The notes under the pieces: model-generated
Database searches by the model: none
What the model was told of the DNA's origin: nothing
The model's input: only the letters and a program-made list of their open reading frames with translations
Shown: positions 14,582 through 24,002 of the stretch, piece by piece
Layout of the letters: each line of letters starts with the position of its first letter
Position numbering within the stretch: the stretch's first letter is position 1
Translations under genes and position numbers: made by a program
Source: Methylophilaceae bacterium
Lineage (GTDB): Bacteria; Pseudomonadota; Gammaproteobacteria; Burkholderiales; Methylophilaceae
DNA length: 64,000 nt
NCBI GenBank assembly: GCA_013141125.1
Contig: JABFRO010000001.1
Location: 1,302,001-1,366,000, forward strand
Direction: 5' to 3'

Positions 14582-17536
14582 GTGAAAGCCCGCAGCAGCA
14601 AAGCCAACCAACCAACCCCAGGTGCCACACCATCCGACAACGCACTGCCTGTTGTCGGCATTGGAGCCTCCGCTGGCGGACTGGAAGCCTTGCAAGCTTT
14701 ATTTTCCAATTTACCGCCCGATTCCGGCTTTGCTTTTATTGTCGTCACCCATCAGTTGCCCGACCATGCCAGCCTGTTGCCGGAGCTGCTGCATCACTAC
14801 ACCACCATGCCGGTGATGAGTGCGGAAGACGGCATGGCACTCAAAGCCAACCATGTGTTTGTGTGTCCGCCGGGCAGAAATCTGGCCTTGCTCAATCAGC
14901 GTTTGCGCCTGATAGAACCCGGCCAATACAACTCCGCCAACCTGCCCATTGATTACTTTTTGCGCTCTCTGGCCGAATGTGTGCAAGAAATGAGCGTGGG
15001 CATTATTCTTTCCGGCACCGGTACCGACGGCACGCAGGGGCTGAAAGCCATCAAGGGCGTATCCGGCATGACCATGGTGCAAGACCCCGCCAGCGCCAAA
15101 TTTGACGGTATGCCGCAAAGTGCCATTTTGATGGGCGATGTGGATTTTGTGCTGCCCGCAGAAAAAATGGGGCAACAGCTGGTTGAGTACAGCAAGGGGC
15201 CTTATTTCAAAAGCGAATATACGGTTGACCCGGAATCACTGGTAGCACCGGAGGCGGTGCAGAAAATATTTATCGTGCTACGCAACCGCACCGGTAATGA
15301 CTTTTCCGCCTATAAGCCCACCACCATCAAACGCCGCATTGCCCGGCGCATGAATATCCACCAGATCAAAAACCCCGATAGATACGTGCATTTTTTGCAG
15401 GAGAACCCGGTTGAAATCGACAAGTTATCCAAAGAGCTGTTAATCAATGTCACCAGCTTCTTTCGCGATACGGAAGCCTTCAGCTCACTCAGCGAGCACG
15501 CCCTGCCCAAGCTGTTTGCAGATAAACCCGATAATTATGAGTTTAGAGTGTGGGTGACGGGCTGCTCCAGCGGCGAAGAGCCTTATTCCATCGCCATTTT
15601 GTTCAGGGAAGCCATTGAAAAAAGCGGAAAACCTTTCAGCTTTCAGATTTTTGCCACCGATCTGGATGAATCATCCATCAATCGCGCCCGCGATGGCGTT
15701 TATCCGGCGGGGATAAACGCCGATGTTACGCCTCTGCGTCTGGAGCGTTTTTTCAAGCCGGATAACAATCAATACCGCATTAATAAGGAGATACGCGAAC
15801 GCGTGATCTTTGCCACGCAGAATTTGATTCAGGATCCGCCCTTCACGCATATTGATTTGATTTGTTGCCGCAACCTGCTGATTTATTTGAATGGCGAGCT
15901 GCAAAAGGAAATTTTTCCGCAATTTCATTACGCGCTCAACGCGGATGGCCTGCTATTTTTAGGCTCCTCGGAATCCATAGGCAGTTTTGATGACTTGTTT
16001 GCTGTCATCGACAAAAAATGGAAAATTTACCAGCGCAAAAATATACGCTTGAGCTTCCCCGTTTCCAGACTCAATTATTTGCCGCCCAGAAGCAAAGAGG
16101 TCAGCGCCGTCACGTTGAACTCGCTCAGTAGCGAATTTCAGACCGGTAATATTGCGCGGCAAATAGAGCGTTTATTGCTGGAGCGCTTTGCGCCTGCCAG
16201 TGTGGTTATCAATGAACACGGCAAAATAGTTTATATACACGGCCGCACCGGCAAATATCTGGAGCCAGCCGCCGGCCAGCCCAGTTGGAACATTGTAGAA
16301 ATGGCCAGGGAAGGCTTGCGCATGCCCTTGATGACAGCGTTGAGTAAAGTCACCAAAACCAGTGAAACGGAAATTATCCATAACGGGTTGCGGGTAAAAA
16401 CCAACGGTGATTATGAAAACATAGACATGACGCTGACCAAAATCACCGAGCCGGAAGCGTTGCGGGATTTGTTTCTGGTGGCGTTTCAGCCGCAGCCAAG
16501 CAAAATCACCAGCCCTGCGCCTACCAGACCAGATGGCGATTTGAGCGGGGACGATAAATCATCTGAAGATAAAAGCCAGGAAAATGAACAGCTGGAGCAA
16601 GAGCTGTTCTTCACCCGCGAATCCCTACGTGCCAGCATAGAAGAGCTGCAAACCTCCAACGAGGAAATCAAATCCGCCAATGAAGAGCTGCAATCCACTA
16701 ATGAGGAATTGCAAAGCTCGAATGAGGAACTGGAAACCTCGAAAGAGGAAATGCAATCGCTGAATGAAGAACTAAATACCGTCAACAGCGAGTTGCAAAA
16801 CAAGGTAGAAACCCTGTCTGAAGTGAATGATGACATGCAAAATCTGATGAACAGCACCGATATTGCCACCATTTTTCTCGACACCCAGCTCAAAATCAAA
16901 CGCTTTACGCGCCAGGCCAAAAACATCTTCAAACTGATAGACAGCGATATAGGCCGGCCGCTGGCAGACTTGGTCTCCAACCTCAGATACCGGCATTTGA
17001 TTGCAGATGCCGAAGCGGTATTGCAAACTCTGGTGTTTAAAGATATGGAAGTGCAAAGCCATGACGACGATTGGTATTTGCTGCGCATTTTGCCGTATCG
17101 CACTGCTGAAAACATGATTGATGGCTTGGTAATTACTTTGGTCAATATCACCCGCATCAAAAAAGCCGAGCAGACCGCACACGCGGCCGAAATCACCACC
17201 GCCATAGTCAACACCATCAACCAGCCGCTACTGGTGCTGGATGAACACTTGCAGATCATCACCAGCAATCCGGCTTATCAGCAGCTGTTCAACAGCCAGC
17301 ATGAAACGCTGAGCGGGCAATCGCTGTTTGCCATCCATGCCGAGGCCTGGAATATAGCGGAGCTACGCGAGCATTTAACCCAGACACTACGGCTGAACAC
17401 CGCCTTTGACGGATTGGCTTGCACGGCGCAGTTTCCCGGCATAGGCAAAAAACAACTGGTGATTAACGGCCGCATTTTGAACCAGTTGCCCGGCTGTCCG
17501 ATATTGATTCTGCTTGCGCTTACAGAAAGCCTGTAG
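14582..17536 (+). CDS. CheB-CheR-PAS fusion signalling protein
   Basis: A ~984-residue protein. Order: CheB methylesterase (about 20-205; GIGASAGGLEAL, THQLPDH, SGTGTDGT), CheR methyltransferase (about 220-480; SFFRDTEAF, VTGCSSGEEPYS, FATDLDESSINRAR, CCRNLLIYL), a linker with a PAS-like part, a long coiled coil (about 675-760; repeats of xSxNEEL), then two PAS-like domains to the end. There is no histidine kinase or receiver domain, so it probably acts with the kinase and regulator downstream. An ATG at 14573 abuts the AAAGGGG ribosome-binding site; GTG 14582 has correct spacing and is preferred. Members of this family often act in non-motility signalling. Confidence 0.9.
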   Translation: MKARSSKANQPTPGATPSDNALPVVGIGASAGGLEALQALFSNLPPDSGFAFIVVTHQLPDHASLLPELLHHYTTMPVMSAEDGMALKANHVFVCPPGRNLALLNQRLRLIEPGQYNSANLPIDYFLRSLAECVQEMSVGIILSGTGTDGTQGLKAIKGVSGMTMVQDPASAKFDGMPQSAILMGDVDFVLPAEKMGQQLVEYSKGPYFKSEYTVDPESLVAPEAVQKIFIVLRNRTGNDFSAYKPTTIKRRIARRMNIHQIKNPDRYVHFLQENPVEIDKLSKELLINVTSFFRDTEAFSSLSEHALPKLFADKPDNYEFRVWVTGCSSGEEPYSIAILFREAIEKSGKPFSFQIFATDLDESSINRARDGVYPAGINADVTPLRLERFFKPDNNQYRINKEIRERVIFATQNLIQDPPFTHIDLICCRNLLIYLNGELQKEIFPQFHYALNADGLLFLGSSESIGSFDDLFAVIDKKWKIYQRKNIRLSFPVSRLNYLPPRSKEVSAVTLNSLSSEFQTGNIARQIERLLLERFAPASVVINEHGKIVYIHGRTGKYLEPAAGQPSWNIVEMAREGLRMPLMTALSKVTKTSETEIIHNGLRVKTNGDYENIDMTLTKITEPEALRDLFLVAFQPQPSKITSPAPTRPDGDLSGDDKSSEDKSQENEQLEQELFFTRESLRASIEELQTSNEEIKSANEELQSTNEELQSSNEELETSKEEMQSLNEELNTVNSELQNKVETLSEVNDDMQNLMNSTDIATIFLDTQLKIKRFTRQAKNIFKLIDSDIGRPLADLVSNLRYRHLIADAEAVLQTLVFKDMEVQSHDDDWYLLRILPYRTAENMIDGLVITLVNITRIKKAEQTAHAAEITTAIVNTINQPLLVLDEHLQIITSNPAYQQLFNSQHETLSGQSLFAIHAEAWNIAELREHLTQTLRLNTAFDGLACTAQFPGIGKKQLVINGRILNQLPGCPILILLALTESL

Positions 17537-17614
17537 GGTGGGCACCGCTTTTGTGCCCACGCGTAGGTAATGACATGAGATTTAGCGCGTGGGCACAAAA
17601 GCGGTGCCCACCCT
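17535..17614. repeat. GTAGGGTGG-family inverted repeat inside the signalling operon
   Basis: Two perfect 29-bp inverted arms, 17535-17563 and 17586-17614 (outer word AGGGTGGGCACCGC), are separated by 22 bases. They fill the space between the CheB-CheR fusion and the kinase gene. A hairpin this strong in the message could lower or separate expression of the downstream genes. It is one copy of a repeat family seen several times in the window. Confidence 0.85.
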
Positions 17615-17687
17615 GCCAGACTACTCACTTGAAGCCAGACGAAACTGGCAAATGAAGGCAAAACGAACAAACAAGCGGGAGGGAATA

Positions 17688-19556
17688 ATGGACGAGACCA
17701 AACCGGATTTACGCAAGAAAGCCGAATTATTGCTGGGCAAATCCAGCACCCAGCTCGCCAGCATGACACACGAGAGCATAGAAGCGATGCTGTATGAATT
17801 TCAGGTTTACCAGATAGAACTGGAATTGCAGAACGAAGAGCTAAAGCATGCGCAACAGGCGTTAATCAGCGAACGCGACCGCTATGCGGAGCTATATAAT
17901 GCCTTGCCGGTAGGTTATCTAAAGCTGGATGAGGCCGGTGTTATTCAGGCCGCCAACCCGGCAGCAGCGCGCTTGCTGGGCGCTGTACCGGCCACGCCAG
18001 CCACTCTCATCCAGCAAAAATTAGGCCGCTTTATTAACCCGCTGGATCAGGAGGCTTATTATCTTTTCATACAGGCGACTTTATCCCAGCGCTGTGAACA
18101 AACCGTTATTCTGCGGATGAATCAGGGGAACAAATCCCCGCTTCCCTCGCATTGCCAGGGTCTCAAACATTTTGACTGTGCGCCGGAAACCTGTGTGGAT
18201 GCATCGAATTTCACGCATTTGGAGTGCAGGAGTGCTTTCAAGTTTAACAAAAACAACGCCCCCATGCTCTGCGTATCGCTGCTGGATGTAACCGATACCA
18301 TCAACGCGCAGGAAACCATCAGTTGCCTGAATAAAAAACTGGAGCAAAAGATTTTTCAGCAAACCCATGCGCTGAACGAAATCAATCAAGCGTTAGTCAG
18401 CCAACTCAATCAGCTTGAAGTTTACAAGCAGCATGTGCAGGAGCGGGAGGCCATGCTGAATGCCATTTTCAACGCGGCAGCGGAAGGCATCATCACCACT
18501 TATTTATCCGGCGATATTGTTTATATTAACGACACGGTAGAAAGCATTTTTGGTTACAGTAAAGCCGAATTGGCCAAGACCAACATTTTCCAGCTGATGC
18601 CGGCATCGGAGCGTGAAAACCATGCCCGCTATCTGATGAATAGTTCGGATAGTGCATTTTCTGAAGTAATAAGCAAAGTCAGGGAAGTGCACGGAATACG
18701 CAAGGATGGCTCGACTGTGCCGCTGGAAATTTCCATCGCCTGTTTCTCCATAGACAGCACCCGTTATATCACCAGCATCGTGCGCGATATTACCCAGCGC
18801 AAAATGCAGGAACAACGCGATCAAGAGCATCTGGATGAACTGGCACATGTGACGCGGCTGGGCTTGCTGGGAGAAATGGCCTCTGGCATTGCGCATGAAG
18901 TGAACCAGCCGCTCACCGCCATTGCCAATTATTCCCAGGCTTGTTTGAACCTGATGCAAAACGGTGATGCCGACCCGGCACAGCTCGCCGGCATCCTGCA
19001 AAAAACCAATCAGCAAGCGCTAAAAGCCGGGCAGATTATTCACCGTATGCGCGATTTTGTTAAATCCAGAAAAATTCATCACTCTACTGTTGAAATCAAC
19101 GCGCTGATTCTTGATGCCATCAGCTTGAGCGAATCCTTTATCAAAACAAATGGGGTCACCCTTCAGCTACAGTTGGCCGATGCGCTGCCCACGCTGTGCA
19201 TAGACAGCATTCAAATAGAGCAGGTTATCCTCAATTTAATCAAGAACAGTATTGATGCCTTATTAAACCTGCCGCCATTGACAGCGCGCAGGCTGAGTGT
19301 GCAAACCGCATTAAACAGCAAAGGAGAGATAGAAATCAGAATCAAGGATAACGGCCAGGGTATTGTGGCCAGCGAACAACATAAAATACTCACCCCGTTT
19401 TACACCACCAAAGCAGAAGGTATGGGCATGGGCTTATCCATTTGCCGCTCCATTATTGAAGCGCATGGCGGTGTTTTACGCTTTAACAGCCAGCCGGGGA
19501 AAGGTTCTACTTTTTATTTCACATTAGCGGTACAGGAACAAAACCATGGCAACTAA
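17688..19556 (+). CDS. PAS-domain sensor histidine kinase (FixL-like)
   Basis: A 622-residue soluble kinase without membrane helices. Order: N-terminal coiled coil (QVYQIELELQNEELKHA), a PAS domain (about 65-200), a coiled coil, a second PAS domain (about 255-380), then the kinase core. The phospho-acceptor is His403 in GIAHEVNQPLTAIANYS, with N box NLIKNSIDALL, DNGQGI and GMGMGLSI. ATG 17688 follows GGGAGGG and is preferred to upstream starts inside the inverted repeat. The end overlaps the regulator gene by 11 bases, so the pair is surely coupled. The signal is unknown; no heme-ligating motif was verified. Confidence 0.93.
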   Translation: MDETKPDLRKKAELLLGKSSTQLASMTHESIEAMLYEFQVYQIELELQNEELKHAQQALISERDRYAELYNALPVGYLKLDEAGVIQAANPAAARLLGAVPATPATLIQQKLGRFINPLDQEAYYLFIQATLSQRCEQTVILRMNQGNKSPLPSHCQGLKHFDCAPETCVDASNFTHLECRSAFKFNKNNAPMLCVSLLDVTDTINAQETISCLNKKLEQKIFQQTHALNEINQALVSQLNQLEVYKQHVQEREAMLNAIFNAAAEGIITTYLSGDIVYINDTVESIFGYSKAELAKTNIFQLMPASERENHARYLMNSSDSAFSEVISKVREVHGIRKDGSTVPLEISIACFSIDSTRYITSIVRDITQRKMQEQRDQEHLDELAHVTRLGLLGEMASGIAHEVNQPLTAIANYSQACLNLMQNGDADPAQLAGILQKTNQQALKAGQIIHRMRDFVKSRKIHHSTVEINALILDAISLSESFIKTNGVTLQLQLADALPTLCIDSIQIEQVILNLIKNSIDALLNLPPLTARRLSVQTALNSKGEIEIRIKDNGQGIVASEQHKILTPFYTTKAEGMGMGLSICRSIIEAHGGVLRFNSQPGKGSTFYFTLAVQEQNHGN

Positions 19557-20184
19557 ACTCCCGCTCGCCATGATTTATCTGGTGGATGATGAATTTTTCA
19601 TACGCGATTCATTATCGCTGTTGATTGCATCCACCGGGCGCATGGTGAAAAGCTTTGAAAGTGCCGCCGATTTTCTTGATGACTACACTCCGGAACTGCC
19701 GGGCTGCCTGATCCTCGATGTGCATATGCCGGGCATGGACGGGCTGGAGCTACAGGAAAAATTAAACGAAAGAAATATTAACATCCCCATTATTTTCATC
19801 AGTGGCAATGCGGATATTCCCGATTCGGCCAAAGCCTTCCGCGCCGGTGCACTGGATTTTCTGGAAAAGCCTTTTGATAACCGGATATTGCTGGAACGTA
19901 TTGATGAAGCCATACAAAAAGACATCAAATCCAGAGCGCAGACGCTGGAAAAACAAAAAATACAGGATTGTTACAAGCGCCTGACCAGCCGCGAAAAAGA
20001 AGTGTTACGGCTGATAATCCAAAGCCATTCCAACAAGGAAGCCGCAGAAATACTTAATGTCAGCCATCGCACCATAGATGCACACCGCGCCCGCGTCATG
20101 GAAAAAATGCAGGCCGAAAATGCCGCCGCCCTGGTCACCATGGTGATGAGTCACGACCTCTTGAATAAAGCAGTTAATGCCTGA
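19546..20184 (+). CDS. FixJ/NarL-type response regulator
   Basis: A 212-residue regulator. The receiver domain (1-125) has phospho-acceptor Asp58 in LILDVHMPGMDGL and Lys in FLEKPFD. The LuxR-type helix-turn-helix follows (LTSREKEVLRLII, SNKEAAEILNVSHRTIDAHR). It should be phosphorylated by the kinase whose gene overlaps its start, and then bind DNA. Candidate sites are the tandem TACCTA repeats before the operon. Targets beyond the operon cannot be told; aqpZ lies next downstream. Confidence 0.95.
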   Translation: MATKLPLAMIYLVDDEFFIRDSLSLLIASTGRMVKSFESAADFLDDYTPELPGCLILDVHMPGMDGLELQEKLNERNINIPIIFISGNADIPDSAKAFRAGALDFLEKPFDNRILLERIDEAIQKDIKSRAQTLEKQKIQDCYKRLTSREKEVLRLIIQSHSNKEAAEILNVSHRTIDAHRARVMEKMQAENAAALVTMVMSHDLLNKAVNA

Positions 20185-20270
20185 TTTCATTGTCCGGCAC
20201 CTTGGCTTTTACCACACACACCGGGTGCAGCTTATGCGCCAATACAGATTTGCCAGCGCGTACTCAATAA

Positions 20271-20284
20271 TTAACAATTGTTAA
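20271..20284. promoter_or_regulatory. 14-bp perfect palindrome upstream of aqpZ
   Basis: TTAACAATTGTTAA lies about 75 bases before the aquaporin start, within the likely promoter region. It could be a regulator site; no known consensus was matched. Confidence 0.3.
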
Positions 20285-20360
20285 AAACGCTTTGCCGAAT
20301 GAATAGGACTGAAGTAAATTAGCGCCGTAACACTTCAATTATTCATTTGGGAGAATCATC

Positions 20361-21053
20361 ATGTCGTTGACTAAAAGATCCATTGCCGAGCTGATCGGCA
20401 CGTTCTGGCTGGTGTTGGGCGGTTGCGGTAGTGCGGTGCTGGCAGCGGGCATACCCGATGTTGGCATTGGCTATCTCGGTGTTTCACTGGCATTTGGTTT
20501 GACTGTGGTGACCATGGCTTACGCCATTGGGCATATTTCCGGCTGCCATTTGAACCCGGCAGTTTCTATCGGGCTGGTGGCGGGCGGGCGTTTCAAGGCG
20601 GGGGATTTACCGGCGTATATCATAGCGCAGGTTTTGGGCGCGATTCTGGCGGCAGGTGTGTTGTATCTGGTTGCCAGTGGACAAGCGGGCTTTAGCACCA
20701 GCGGCGGGTTTGCCTCGAATGGTTTTGGCGAGCATTCGCCGCAGGGTTATTCCCTGCAAGCGGCATTTGTAATTGAAGCCGTGCTCACCGCTATTTTTCT
20801 GTTCATCATCATGGGTGCCACCGATAAAAGAGCGCCTGCCGGTCTGGCTCCGCTGGCCATTGGTTTCACACTAACGCTGATACATCTGGTCAGCATTCCC
20901 GTTACCAATACTTCGGTCAACCCGGCGCGCAGCACCGGTCAGGCGATTTTTACCGGTGGCTGGGCAATAGACCAACTGTGGCTGTTTTGGCTGGCACCAA
21001 TTATTGGCGGTATTATCGGCGCGCTGATTTATAGCTTTGTCAGCAAGGAATAA
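20361..21053 (+). CDS. aqpZ: Aquaporin Z
   Basis: A 230-residue, six-helix inner-membrane water channel. Both NPA boxes are present: HLNPAVSIG near residue 63 and SVNPARSTG near residue 187, the second followed by the Arg of the selectivity filter. The length and the His-containing region ([15 protein letters not shown]) fit the water-selective AqpZ class rather than glycerol facilitators. GGGAGAA precedes the ATG. It has its own terminator. It follows the two-component operon on the same strand, but a gap of 176 bases suggests a separate promoter. Confidence 0.96.
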   Translation: MSLTKRSIAELIGTFWLVLGGCGSAVLAAGIPDVGIGYLGVSLAFGLTVVTMAYAIGHISGCHLNPAVSIGLVAGGRFKAGDLPAYIIAQVLGAILAAGVLYLVASGQAGFSTSGGFASNGFGEHSPQGYSLQAAFVIEAVLTAIFLFIIMGATDKRAPAGLAPLAIGFTLTLIHLVSIPVTNTSVNPARSTGQAIFTGGWAIDQLWLFWLAPIIGGIIGALIYSFVSKE

Positions 21054-21070
21054 GGTTTTAGATGCCTTGA

Positions 21071-21103
21071 AAAAAAGCGCCCTAAGCTTGGGCGCTTTTT
21101 TAT
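21071..21103 (+). terminator. Terminator after aqpZ
   Basis: The stem GCGCCC/GGGCGC with flanking A-run and T-run pairs around the loop TAAGCTT. It sits between convergent aqpZ and tadA and may serve both. Confidence 0.88.
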
Positions 21104-21112
21104 TGTCCAGTC

Positions 21113-22041
<929 letters not shown>

Positions 22042-22256
22042 CGCGGTTTAAATTTCCAAGTAGATGGGATCAGAAGCCTCAAAATAATAACCGATGTTGC
22101 GCATGAAATACCAAGACCAGGAACGCGCACTAGAAATTTTTGCAATAACTATCATAGAAAATTTTTACACCGGAACAATGCTGTAATTCATCTTAAATGA
22201 TAGCGTTTGGATTATGATAAGCGCCCTTAAAAATCACCAAGCAATGGTTTAAAAAC

Positions 22257-22571
22257 ATGAGCAAATTTAGCGAAATTTTACCCACTCTGGAAAACGCCGA
22301 CCATGTGCAGCGCATCCTTTTAACCCAAGCCGATGGCCGCTCGGCAGGCTTGATTGAAAACAAGCCGGGCAGTCAGGGTTCCATCAAGGTCTATCATCAT
22401 TTGTGGAAAAAATGGGGCAGCATTAGTGTGGATGCCGCCAGGGATGGTTTGGCGCTGTATGCGGAACACGGCGCGGACGCGGAAGAAAACCCGGGCAAAC
22501 ACCCGAATATCGACCGCTTGTTTGAGGTGATTGAGAACAACCAGCCCTTATCGGTAACGATAGAAAACTAA
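22257..22571 (+). CDS. Conserved hypothetical protein (DUF2322-like)
   Basis: A 104-residue soluble protein starting MSKFSEILPTLENADHV, with the segments NKPGSQGSIKVYHHLWKKWG and ENPGKHPNIDRLFEVIE. I associate this pattern with the DUF2322 family, but from memory only. No catalytic motif or membrane segment is visible. Its last bases overlap the stop of the convergent VOC gene. Function unknown. Confidence 0.75.
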   Translation: MSKFSEILPTLENADHVQRILLTQADGRSAGLIENKPGSQGSIKVYHHLWKKWGSISVDAARDGLALYAEHGADAEENPGKHPNIDRLFEVIENNQPLSVTIEN

Positions 22572-22987
22572 TGGTTTTTGTCGGCAATGGGCGGGTGATA
22601 AATCATCTGCACCGTATTACCAGCGGGGTCGGCGCAATAGAAACTTTTTGCGCCATCTCTATGGATTTTGGGGGCTTGCAGGATTTTTACGCCATGCTGG
22701 ACAAAATGCGTATGCCAGGCATCCACATCTTGCGGCTGTTGCAGAATAAAACCAATGTGATCCAGGCGTTGTGCACCGCTGATGTCCTGATCTGCCGCCA
22801 GACGGTGCAAAGCCAGATTGTCCGCACCTGAAGTCAGGTAATAATTATCCGCGTCGGGCTGCCATTCCACCTGCATCCCCAGCACTTCGGTATAGAATTT
22901 GACGCTGGTTTCCAGATTCTGCACAAACAGCGCCACATGGCGCAAACCCAGCAAGCCACCGGGTAAAGCTTTTTTTGCGGTATTCAT
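22568..22987 (-). CDS. VOC-family (glyoxalase/dioxygenase-like) protein
   Basis: A 139-residue VOC protein. Two paired beta-alpha-beta units begin at LRHVALFVQNLETSVKFY and RLDHIGFILQQPQDVDAWH, and FYCADPAGNTVQMIYH carries the final metal-ligand Glu or Gln region. His in RHVAL and DHIGF are probable metal ligands. The substrate cannot be told. The ATG overlaps the OsmC stop (TAATG), so the two form an operon, perhaps for detoxification. Confidence 0.88.
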   Translation of the reverse strand: MNTAKKALPGGLLGLRHVALFVQNLETSVKFYTEVLGMQVEWQPDADNYYLTSGADNLALHRLAADQDISGAQRLDHIGFILQQPQDVDAWHTHFVQHGVKILQAPKIHRDGAKSFYCADPAGNTVQMIYHPPIADKNH

Positions 22988-23406
22988 TATGCGGTCTCCA
23001 CAATTTCAAAATCATGGCTAATTTCGGCGGCTTTGCCCAACATGATCGAAGCCGAACAGTATTTTTCTGCCGACAACTTGACCGCGCGTTCCACCTGCGA
23101 CGGGTTCAAGCCTTTGCCCGTCACCACAAAATGCACATGAATTTTGGTGAACACCTTGGGCACTTCATCGGCGCGTACCGCTTCAATTTCCGCCACACAA
23201 TCGCTAATCGGTTGCCGCGCTTTTTTAAGGATGGTGACCACATCAAATGAAGTACAGCCGCCCATGCCTATCAGCAGCATTTCCATCGGACGCATCCCCA
23301 GATTACGCCCGCCCATATCAACAGCACCATCCATCACGATCGCGTGTCCGGTTTCAGACTCGCCCACAAAACAAACATTTTCAACCCACTTGATACGCGC
23401 CTTCAT
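22987..23406 (-). CDS. OsmC-family peroxide-reducing protein (YhfA-like)
   Basis: A 139-residue OsmC-family protein. The two redox cysteines are present in GMGGCTSFDVV and EKYCSASIML, at the family spacing. OsmC proteins reduce organic peroxides; this sequence is closer to the YhfA branch, whose substrate is less clear. It is followed by a coupled VOC gene and preceded on the same strand by an FKBP gene. Confidence 0.9.
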   Translation of the reverse strand: MKARIKWVENVCFVGESETGHAIVMDGAVDMGGRNLGMRPMEMLLIGMGGCTSFDVVTILKKARQPISDCVAEIEAVRADEVPKVFTKIHVHFVVTGKGLNPSQVERAVKLSAEKYCSASIMLGKAAEISHDFEIVETA

Positions 23407-23477
23407 GGCTTTATCCTTAAAATTATTGCGTGCCAGCTCCCTGACTATGCAAGGAGCCGGATTTATATTGAAGGTGC

Positions 23478-23939
23478 TTACTTCACACCCAGCAATTCAA
23501 CATCAAACACCAAGGTGGCATTTGGTGGAATCACGCCGCCTGCACCGCGCGCACCGTAACCCATTTCCGCAGGAATAATCAGCGTGCGCTTGCCGCCAAT
23601 TTTCATGCCGGCAAAACCTTCATCCCAACCGCGTATCACTTGGCCGCCACCCAGAAAAAATACAAACGGCTCACGTCTATCCACCGAGCTGTCAAATTTT
23701 TTGCCGTGTCCATCCGCCGCTGTTGGGTCATACAGCCAGCCGGTGTAATGCACCGTCACATTAAAACCGGCTTCGGCTTCGCGGCCGCTACCAATCACAG
23801 TATCCGTTTTTACAAGTTCAGTAATGTTTGCAGTCATTGCAGTTTTTTCCTTGGTTGAAGTAGGTGATTCAGCCTTGCAGCCGCTGGTGACCAATAAGGC
23901 CAAGACCAGTGCGCTGGCTGATAAAAGGTGATATTTCAT
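23478..23939 (-). CDS. FKBP-type peptidyl-prolyl isomerase, lipoprotein
   Basis: A 153-residue protein. A lipoprotein signal peptide ([21 protein letters not shown], Cys at residue 21) is followed by a short linker and one FKBP domain. Domain motifs include [56 protein letters not shown] and [14 protein letters not shown]. It should help proline isomerisation of proteins outside the cytoplasm. Lnt encoded in this window would complete its acylation. Confidence 0.94.
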   Translation of the reverse strand: MKYHLLSASALVLALLVTSGCKAESPTSTKEKTAMTANITELVKTDTVIGSGREAEAGFNVTVHYTGWLYDPTAADGHGKKFDSSVDRREPFVFFLGGGQVIRGWDEGFAGMKIGGKRTLIIPAEMGYGARGAGGVIPPNATLVFDVELLGVK

Positions 23940-24002
23940 CGTAAGATCCTAGAAAGCTGAGGCGGTATGATAACCGAAATCAGCGACAGGTTTGCTTGCC
24001 GC

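Noticed and set aside
16486-17268. 260-codon minus-strand ORF opposite the CheB-CheR coiled coil
   Set aside because: Its Ser-rich repeats are the complement of the repeated NEEL codons of the real gene.
17589-17687. N-terminal extension of the histidine kinase
   Set aside because: The extra codons are read from the inverted repeat; ATG 17688 has a far better ribosome-binding site.
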